From assembly GCA_026647215.1 (NCBI GenBank), contig JAPKHC010000051.1:1-35760 (forward strand): DNA of 35,760 bases. The letters are read 5' to 3'. Positions 30,771 to 35,760 of the stretch are shown here, piece by piece; position 1 is the stretch's first letter; each line of letters opens with the position of its first letter. Below the pieces are notes generated by a model, which ran no database searches, was not told the origin of the DNA, and saw only the letters and a program-made list of their open reading frames with translations. The translations under genes and the position numbers were made by a program. Origin of the DNA: F1-120-MAGs118 sp013360535 (GTDB taxonomy: Bacteria > Planctomycetota > UBA1135 > GCA-002686595).

Positions 30771-32492
30771 ATGGCGAGAACCTGCGGCATCCGCATCGGC
30801 CCGCGGCGCTTCGAGATGGTGGTGCTCGATGGCAGCGCCAAGAAGCACCGCATCGCGGCCTACAAGAGCGGCGAATTCCCCCAGGGCGGGGACAAGCCCG
30901 TCGACGACGCCGTCGCGGCGCTCAAGGCGGCGGCGGCGGAGCTCAAGGTGCCCGACGACGCGGTCGCGATCGCGATCGACACGGGCCTCGCGGCCTTCCG
31001 CACGATCAAGCTGCCGGCGCTCGACGAGTCGAAGATCGGCGACATCATCAAGTTCGAGGTCGAGGGCCAGCTGCCGCAGTGGAACATCGACGACGTCGTC
31101 GTCGACTTCATGACGCTCGACCGCACCGACAAGGAGACGAGCCTGCTCGTCACCGCGGTGCCGAAGGCTTCGCTGCGGCGCGAGCTCGACACGTGCTCGG
31201 CGGCCGGCATCGAGGCGCTCGACGCGGAACTCGAGGCGACCGCGATGGTCAACGCCGCGCTCGCCGCCGGCGTGTGCCACGTCGACGAGGCGCAGGTGCT
31301 CGTGCACATCGGCGACACGTCGACGGCGGTCGTCGTGATGGACGGCGGCAAGCTGCGCTCGATGCGCGCGATCCACATCGGCGCGCTCACGCACGAGCCC
31401 GGCGCGGCCGCGGACGGCGCCGCGGAAGCTGGCGCGGCGGCGGAGGCGGCCCCCGTGGCGGCGCTCTCGGCCGACGAGCTCGCACGCCGCCTCGAGAACG
31501 CCGTGGCGCGCATCCGGCGCGAGCTCGGCCGCACGCTCTCCGGCGCGCGCACCGCGAATCCGATCAAGGCCGTGTACGTCTGCGGCTGGGAAGTGCCGAA
31601 CCTGATCGGCACGCAGGTGCTCGACATCCCCGTGTACGAGCTCGACGCGTTCGTCGAGGACTCCGGCCAGCCCGTGCAGGGCGCGGGTCCGCTCGTCGTC
31701 GCCTACGGCGTCGCGCTGCGCCTGCTCGGCGGCGGCACGATCCGCGCCTCGCTGCGCCGCGAGGAACTGAAGTACACCGGCACGTTCGAGCGCCTCGAGG
31801 CGCCCCTGGCGATGGCGGTGATGCTCGCGGTGATGTGGCTGCTCGTGTTCAACCTGTTCGAGAACGAGCGGCTGCGCACGGCGGACACGAACATGCTGCT
31901 GTGGCTGACGAGCAACAAGAACTTCCTCGTCAACGACCCCAAGGCGGGCAAGCGCGGCAACCTCGAGAAGCCCTGGCCGGAGATCCAGAAGCTCGTCGAG
32001 GACTCGTCCAAGCGCGACAACCCGACGCAGTGGACGCGGCTCGAGCAGCTGCAGCAGATCGAGCGCCAGCTGGCGCTGCGCCAGACCAAGCTCAACCAGG
32101 AGCTCGGCAACACCGGCGAGGTCAAGCAGCCGCAGTCGGTGCTCGAGGCGCTGACGCTCTTCACTTGCCTCGTCGAGGAGCGCAAGGAAGCGGTCGGTCG
32201 CATCGCGATCCGCAGCGTCAACGGCACGTACGAGCCCGCGCGCGCCGGTGGCGGTGAGGACAAGGTGCGGCTCGTGCTCAACCTCGCGTTCCACTCCGAG
32301 GAAGGCGCGATCGCGGCCACGCGCTCGTTCGAGGCGCTCAAGACGGCGCTCGAGGCGCAGCCGTGGGTGGTCGAGGTCGTGGCCAAGAACTCCAAGGAAT
32401 TCCCCGACGGCAAGGGCATCTACAGCGACGGCTACGTCGTCCTGTGTGACATGAGCAAGGTCGTGCGCGACGCAGGAAAGGCGAAGCAATGA
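30771..32492 (+). CDS. PilM-like actin-fold protein fused to a PilN-like membrane part
   Basis: A 573-residue protein. Residues about 1-335 resemble PilM/GspL-type actin-fold proteins of the type IV pilus or type II secretion inner-membrane platform: N-terminal Gly-Ile-Arg-Ile-Gly, the PilM-like Thr-Ile-Lys-Leu-Pro-Ala-Leu-Asp and Glu-Val-Glu-Gly-Gln-Leu-Pro segments, Leu-Val-His-Ile-Gly-Asp-Thr-Ser-Thr, and Val-Tyr-Val-Cys-Gly-Trp. An Ala-rich insertion lies about 205-225. A single transmembrane helix at about 344-364 is followed by a ~200-residue extracytoplasmic region, the position PilN would take. Fusion of cytoplasmic and membrane parts recalls GspL. It overlaps the next gene by ATGA (32489-32492). 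No secretin, ATPase or pilin gene is in the window. Confidence 0.8.
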   Translation: MARTCGIRIGPRRFEMVVLDGSAKKHRIAAYKSGEFPQGGDKPVDDAVAALKAAAAELKVPDDAVAIAIDTGLAAFRTIKLPALDESKIGDIIKFEVEGQLPQWNIDDVVVDFMTLDRTDKETSLLVTAVPKASLRRELDTCSAAGIEALDAELEATAMVNAALAAGVCHVDEAQVLVHIGDTSTAVVVMDGGKLRSMRAIHIGALTHEPGAAADGAAEAGAAAEAAPVAALSADELARRLENAVARIRRELGRTLSGARTANPIKAVYVCGWEVPNLIGTQVLDIPVYELDAFVEDSGQPVQGAGPLVVAYGVALRLLGGGTIRASLRREELKYTGTFERLEAPLAMAVMLAVMWLLVFNLFENERLRTADTNMLLWLTSNKNFLVNDPKAGKRGNLEKPWPEIQKLVEDSSKRDNPTQWTRLEQLQQIERQLALRQTKLNQELGNTGEVKQPQSVLEALTLFTCLVEERKEAVGRIAIRSVNGTYEPARAGGGEDKVRLVLNLAFHSEEGAIAATRSFEALKTALEAQPWVVEVVAKNSKEFPDGKGIYSDGYVVLCDMSKVVRDAGKAKQ

Positions 32493-33058
32493 GCCTGGGA
32501 ACGATCCTCAAGTCGATGACCATCCCGCGCTGGATCATCGTCGTCGGCGGCCTCGGCGCGCTCGCGCTCGGCTACAACGGCTGGCGGCTGCACGAGCAGC
32601 GCACGACGCTCGAGGCGGCGCTCGAGCCGGACGGCCTCGTCGAGCGCACCTCGGCCAAGATCCAGTCGCTCGGCAAGCAGATCACCAAGCTGCAGGCCGA
32701 CGCCGACCGCGAGGGCCTGAGCGGCCAGTCCGACCCGATCCTCTACATCCGCGGCTCCGCCTCGGACCCCAACGTGCGCCTCGGTCAGGTCGAGGTCACC
32801 GGCCCCAAGTCGCAGATGATCATCAAGGGCACCGAGGACCTGCAGTACACGATCCGTCCGCAGTCCGACAAGGGCTTCCCGCGCGACCGGATCATGAACT
32901 ACCTCTACCTGCTCGAGTCGCAATCGCGACGCGTGCGTGTGACCTCCATCCAGCTCAATCCCGAAGAGAAGAAGAAGGAGTGGGAGCACACCAACGACCT
33001 GTGGAAGTGGAACATCGAGCTGACGAGCCGCACCAAGGTCGAGACCAAGGCGCCCTGA
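32489..33058 (+). CDS. PilO-like bitopic membrane protein
   Basis: A 189-residue protein with a short cytoplasmic N-terminus, one transmembrane helix (about 12-30) and an extracytoplasmic domain of a coiled-coil stretch (Lys-Ile-Gln-Ser-Leu-Gly-Lys-Gln-Ile-Thr-Lys-Leu-Gln) plus a small alpha/beta part. Topology, size and position directly after a PilM/N-like gene suggest the PilO/GspM slot of the inner-membrane platform; sequence similarity itself was not recognised. The ATGA overlap with the upstream stop implies translational coupling. Confidence 0.8.
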   Translation: MSLGTILKSMTIPRWIIVVGGLGALALGYNGWRLHEQRTTLEAALEPDGLVERTSAKIQSLGKQITKLQADADREGLSGQSDPILYIRGSASDPNVRLGQVEVTGPKSQMIIKGTEDLQYTIRPQSDKGFPRDRIMNYLYLLESQSRRVRVTSIQLNPEEKKKEWEHTNDLWKWNIELTSRTKVETKAP

Positions 33059-33247
33059 CGTCCGACCCGGCCCGGCACCCTCCGCCCTCGCCACCCGTCC
33101 TCGTCGAGGGCTGGGTCGCGGGGGCGGCTCCGTTCCGTGCGCCCGTCAGCCCGCTTGGAACTTCCTGCCGCCCGTCCATGTTCCAGAGCGTTTCACGGGC
33201 TTGTCATCCCCGCTGGGCGCCCGGGAGGCGAGGATCGAGCTTCAGAG

Positions 33248-33308
33248 CCCGCACGGAAAGTGCGGGAACCACCTTGCCAGATTCGGGCAGCTGCTGCGAA
33301 GGTGGAGG
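33248..33308 (+). promoter_or_regulatory. Structured leader covering the ribosome site of the 33323 gene
   Basis: Two perfect hairpins lie directly before the gene: 33248-33254 with 33260-33266 (7 bp, loop GGAAA) and 33269-33275 with 33299-33305 (7 bp, 23-base loop). The second right arm overlaps the GGAGG ribosome site (33304-33308), so pairing would restrict translation. The rest of the 264-bp gap (33059-33247) holds further GC-rich inverted repeats but no gene. It matched no riboswitch class I could recall. Confidence 0.35.
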
Positions 33309-33322
33309 CACGGCAACGCCCG

Positions 33323-34441
33323 ATGACTCCCATGTCGTTCTTCACGACGCTGGCGCTGGTCGCCCCGCTGTTCGCAGCGAGCCCGAGCTCACCCGCTCGG
33401 GTCCCGGCCACGCTCACGTACTCTCCTTACGCTGACGCCCGCTTCGAGTCCCTGCTCGCGGAATACCGCGCGGCGGAACAGGCCCTGAAGCAGGTGGGCA
33501 ACTGGACCCTCGAGGCCCGTCGCGATCTGGTGGCGGCCTTCAACGTCCGGATGCGACCGCTGGTCGACGACGGGCACGGCCCCGCGACCGGCTGGACCTT
33601 GGCGCACTACGCGCACGACCCGCTCTCCAACCGCACGGCCGAGGACGTCAAGCGCGAGCTCTGGTCGCGCGTCCTGCCGGCGGAGGCCGGAGCCGAGTGG
33701 ATCTGGCTGCCGGAAATCCGGCTGCTCGACGCGCTCGCAGCGGACAGCGTGCTGCTCGGCCGCGAGCGTGCGGCGAACTACGCGCGCACCGTGCTCGACG
33801 CCCTCGGTGCCGACCAGCACGAGCGCCGTCTGTCCGCGCTGCAGGTGCGGTCGGAGCTGCTCGCTCCGCTGGGCGAGAACAACCAGCGCTCCTGCGCCGC
33901 GGCTGCGGCGATGTGGCGCGGTGAGCTCGAGCGCGCGCCGACCGGCCCGCTGGCGGAAGCCTGCGAGCGCGCCCTGTGGCGCATCGAGCACCTGCAGGTC
34001 GGGCTCGTGCTGCCGACCGTGTGCGGCGTCGACGTCGACGGCAATGAACTGTGCCTCGACGACTTCCGCGGCAAGCTCGTGGTGCTCTCGTTCTTCTCGC
34101 TCGAACGTGATGCGAGCCAGGTCGAGGCCCTCGTCGCGCTCCAGCACCGCTTCCAGTCGTCGCCGCTGACGCTCGTCGGTGTCGCGCGCGACGCCCACCC
34201 CAACCAGTTCCGCAAGCTCGCCGACCATCGCGGCGTGCGCTTCCCGACCCTGTTCGAGGGCGGGCCCCGCGGTCGCGCCATGGACGCCCTGCACCTCGAC
34301 CAGCCGCCTTTCGCGCTGATCGTCGATGCCGACGGCCGCCTGCGCGAAGTGCTCCGCGACCCGAACCTGCTCGAATCGACCGTGCGCTCCTACCTCCGCG
34401 ACCGACCGATCGCGGAAAGCGGGACGCTTTCCAGCCAGTAG
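33323..34441 (+). CDS. Exported TlpA/AhpC-fold protein lacking the catalytic cysteines
   Basis: From ATG 33323 the product is 372 residues: signal peptide (about 1-20), a helical N-terminal domain, then a thioredoxin-like domain from about 235. The fold markers are clear (Val-Asp-Gly-Asn-Glu-Leu-Cys-Leu-Asp-Asp-Phe-Arg-Gly-Lys-Leu-Val-Val-Leu-Ser-Phe-Phe, later Leu-Val-Gly-Val-Ala-Arg-Asp, Phe-Pro-Thr-Leu-Phe-Glu-Gly and Phe-Ala-Leu-Ile-Val-Asp-Ala-Asp-Gly-Arg). Where TlpA has Trp-Cys-x-x-Cys this protein has Ser-Leu-Glu-Arg-Asp-Ala-Ser, so it should not be a disulfide oxidoreductase. ATG 33332 is an alternative; upstream in-frame sequence to 33137 is not signal-like. GGAGG (33304-33308) lies 14 bp upstream. 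Confidence 0.83.
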   Translation: MTPMSFFTTLALVAPLFAASPSSPARVPATLTYSPYADARFESLLAEYRAAEQALKQVGNWTLEARRDLVAAFNVRMRPLVDDGHGPATGWTLAHYAHDPLSNRTAEDVKRELWSRVLPAEAGAEWIWLPEIRLLDALAADSVLLGRERAANYARTVLDALGADQHERRLSALQVRSELLAPLGENNQRSCAAAAAMWRGELERAPTGPLAEACERALWRIEHLQVGLVLPTVCGVDVDGNELCLDDFRGKLVVLSFFSLERDASQVEALVALQHRFQSSPLTLVGVARDAHPNQFRKLADHRGVRFPTLFEGGPRGRAMDALHLDQPPFALIVDADGRLREVLRDPNLLESTVRSYLRDRPIAESGTLSSQ

Positions 34442-34467
34442 CCCTCCAGAGGACCCCAGCCACCCCG

Positions 34468-35424
34468 ATGATCCCCCGTCGGACAGGTCTCGACAGCCTG
34501 CCGCTGGTCGTTGTGGCCTCCGTCTCCGTGGCGCTCGTCGCCTGGGCCGGATGGGGGGGCCATCGTGGCCTCGACGCCGCGTCGGGGGGGAGTTCGGCGG
34601 TGCAGGCCGAGCTCGCGTCGTTCGAGCTCGCGAGCGTGCCGACGGTCGAGAACCCGGAGGGTTGGAAGGAGCTCGCGGTCGAGCTCGCCGGGCGCGTGCT
34701 CGCCGAGCCCGCGACGCTGGCCCAGGTCACCGCCCAAGCCGAGCCGACGCTCGAAGCCCACGTTCCGCAGCGCTTCCTGCTGCGCGGAGCGGACGGCGGG
34801 CCGCAGGTCGACGGGTGGGTGCTCGACGGCCGCCCGCACGGCCGCTGGGTCGTGTGGCAGCGCGATGGCCAGCGCCTGTTCGTCGGTCGCTTCGAGAAGG
34901 GCGTGCCCGACGGCCCGTGGACCTGGTGGTTCGCCAACGGCCAGGTGCGCGCCGAAGGGGTCTTCGCCCACGGGATTCCCGAGGGTGTCTGGCGCGAGTA
35001 CCACGAGGACGGTCGCGACGCTTCCGAGCTGCGCTACAGCCAAGGTGAGCTCGACGGCCTCGCCTACGAGTGGTGGCCGGGTGGCCAGCTGAAGACCGAA
35101 GGCGAGTACGCCGAGGGCGAGCGCGAAGGCGAGTGGGCGAGCTGGCACGAGACCGGCGACGAACGCGCCCGCGGGCAATACGTGCAGGGCTTGCGTCAAG
35201 GCCCTTGGTCGGAGTGGTACGACAACGGCGCCCTGCTGCTCGAGACGAGCTACGACCGCGGCCGTCCGGACGGCCTGTGGCGCGAGTGGTACCGCAACGG
35301 CCAGCTCAAGAGCGAAGGACGTTTCCAGGACGGCAAGCGCGAAGGTCAGTGGACCTTCTCGAACTTCGACGGCAGCGCCGATCCGCGCACCGGCCAGTAC
35401 GAACACGGCTTCCGCCAGCGCTGA
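34468..35424 (+). CDS. MORN-repeat (YwqK-like) membrane-anchored protein
   Basis: A 318-residue protein with an N-terminal transmembrane segment or signal anchor (about 10-30) and a linker. Residues about 115-318 contain about eight MORN-type repeats of the form Gly-x-Trp-x-x-Trp-x-x-(Asn/Asp)-Gly-x-x-x-x-Glu-Gly-x-(Tyr/Phe)-x-x-Gly, a beta-hairpin ribbon. Such repeats mediate protein or lipid contacts; in bacteria the family is often labelled YwqK antitoxin-like, without evidence for that role here. GAGG upstream supports ATG 34468. Two runs of seven G (34553-34559, 34584-34590) lie in the 5' part. The stop codon falls inside the first palindromic repeat, whose 11-bp hairpin (35421-35459) would serve as terminator. 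Confidence 0.9.
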   Translation: MIPRRTGLDSLPLVVVASVSVALVAWAGWGGHRGLDAASGGSSAVQAELASFELASVPTVENPEGWKELAVELAGRVLAEPATLAQVTAQAEPTLEAHVPQRFLLRGADGGPQVDGWVLDGRPHGRWVVWQRDGQRLFVGRFEKGVPDGPWTWWFANGQVRAEGVFAHGIPEGVWREYHEDGRDASELRYSQGELDGLAYEWWPGGQLKTEGEYAEGEREGEWASWHETGDERARGQYVQGLRQGPWSEWYDNGALLLETSYDRGRPDGLWREWYRNGQLKSEGRFQDGKREGQWTFSNFDGSADPRTGQYEHGFRQR

Positions 35425-35626
35425 GAGGTCGTGAAGAAGTCGATCCTTCGACCTCTCAGCTGCTTGTTGCGCCGCGCCGCAGGGCGGCGCGGACGACGAG
35501 ACCGCGATTTCTTCATGGTCTCTGAGAGGTCCTGAAGAAATCGATCCTGCGACCTCTCGGCAGCTTGATGCGCCGGGTCGCAGGGCCGCGCGGACGACGA
35601 GACCTGAGCTCTTCACGGTCTCTGAG
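35421..35626. repeat. Two tandem ~100-bp palindromic repeat units plus the start of a third
   Basis: Unit 1 is 35421-35521, unit 2 is 35522-35621, and the third breaks off after CTGAG (35622-35626). Units share most positions. Each holds an inverted repeat at its start (unit 1: 35421-35431 with 35449-35459, 11 bp perfect), a GC-rich hairpin (35472-35480 with 35484-35492 in unit 1; decayed in unit 2) and a GAGACC/GGTCTC pair. A further perfect 10-bp pair (GATTTCTTCA / TGAAGAAATC) spans the unit boundary. The array resembles REP/BIME-like intergenic elements; unit 1 also works as a terminator-like hairpin for the MORN gene. Confidence 0.8.
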
Positions 35627-35659
35627 CCCGGATGATTCACGAAACGGGCTGAAAGTGAG

Positions 35660-35727
35660 CCCATTGGGGGCGGTTTCCGCCGAAGTGGTTGTTACCACAC
35701 GACCGCTCAAACGGAGCCCCCAATGGG
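35660..35727 (+). promoter_or_regulatory. 12-bp inverted repeat burying the start codon at 35723
   Basis: CCCATTGGGGGC (35660-35671) and GCCCCCAATGGG (35716-35727) are perfectly complementary; the right arm contains the ATG. A transcript entering from outside would fold and hide the start, whereas one initiating between the arms would not. Several insertion sequences protect themselves from read-through transcription in this way. Confidence 0.45.
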
Positions 35728-35760
35728 TGAATGCCAGCGTACTTCTCCGAGCCTGTCCTT
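35723..35760 (+). CDS. Start of an ORF, possibly a transposase (runs off right edge)
   Basis: ATG 35723 opens a frame of 12 codons (Met-Gly-Glu-Cys-Gln-Arg-Thr-Ser-Pro-Ser-Leu-Ser) up to the window edge. CGGAG (35712-35716) is 6 bp upstream. Too short for any family call; its position just inside a putative insertion-sequence end suggests a transposase. Confidence 0.35.
   Translation, partial: MGECQRTSPSLS

Larger units (their letters stand above)
35627..35760 (+). mobile_element. Probable left end of an insertion sequence (truncated by the window)
   Basis: The palindromic repeat stops abruptly at 35626, and CCCGGATGATTCACGA begins at 35627. The sequence beyond is less GC-rich and heavily structured: AGCCCG/CGGGCT (35625-35650), GTGGT/ACCAC (35685-35698) and a 12-bp perfect inverted repeat (35660-35671 with 35716-35727). 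An ORF starts at 35723. The end sequence reminds me of IS1380-type (DDE group 1) termini, a memory I cannot verify; the right end and transposase lie outside the window. Confidence 0.4.

Noticed and set aside
33059..33247. Small protein genes in the gap after the PilO-like gene
   Set aside because: Open frames are Pro/Arg-rich, lack ribosome sites and overlap inverted repeats.
35627..35760. Integron attC site or CRISPR repeat at the right end
   Set aside because: No RYYYAAC/GTTRRRY core sites and no regularly spaced short repeats; an insertion-sequence end fits the abrupt junction better.

Overview
The window is a stretch of very GC-rich bacterial chromosome, densely coding on both strands. 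The gene content points to Planctomycetota: a DUF1080 (3-keto-disaccharide hydrolase fold) lipoprotein, an FG-GAP/ASPIC-UnbV protein fused to a thioredoxin domain and TPRs, a HEAT-repeat/cyclophilin lipoprotein, very large periplasmic cytochromes with a shared C-terminal domain, a DUF4185-like lipoprotein and an ECF sigma/anti-sigma pair. This assignment is inferred from family content; no rRNA or tRNA gene is visible.

Layout. 1-7461: a truncated lipoprotein (-), a DUF4870 membrane protein (+), the DUF1080 lipoprotein (+), a very large FG-GAP/UnbV/TlpA/TPR gene broken by one in-frame TGA (+), and a HEAT-cyclophilin lipoprotein (-). 7462-7717: no convincing protein gene, but a near-perfect sigma-54 promoter followed by a strong hairpin, a candidate small RNA. 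7718-12645: two tandem paralogous pentahaem cytochromes (-). 12871-16298: ribBA (+) converging with a DUF1570/MA-like metallopeptidase (-), their stop codons overlapping. 16391-20956: a SRPBCC protein (+), a thioredoxin-like repeat protein (-) and a PQQ-like beta-propeller (+). 20999-25288: recQ (+), a cytochrome b562-like protein (-), an unknown protein (+), an outer-membrane-barrel-like protein (-) and a SUI1/YciH-type factor (-) coupled to an M1 peptidase (-, to 27723). 27814-28962: a DUF4185-like lipoprotein (-). 29164-33058: an apparent operon of ECF sigma factor, zinc-finger anti-sigma factor, small membrane protein, fused PilM-PilN-like protein and PilO-like protein. 33323-35424: a TlpA-fold protein without active-site cysteines behind a structured leader, and a MORN-repeat protein. 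35421-35760: two tandem ~100-bp palindromic repeats, broken in a third copy by what looks like the left end of an insertion sequence whose first gene starts at 35723.

Functionally the window is envelope-centred: most genes encode secreted, lipid-anchored or membrane proteins, and a periplasmic electron-transfer theme recurs (two pentahaem cytochromes, a b562-like cytochrome, three thioredoxin folds of which two lack the active-site cysteines). The ECF operon probably links an envelope signal to a type IV pilus/type II secretion-like inner-membrane platform. Several genes lack a Shine-Dalgarno sequence but have a TAnnnT box 6-7 bp before the start codon, suggesting leaderless transcripts.

The items most worth a second look are the sigma-54/hairpin locus (7586-7690), the TGA-split fusion gene (3709), the TAnnnT-start pattern, the foldable leader at 33248-33308, and the palindromic array with the insertion element at the right end.
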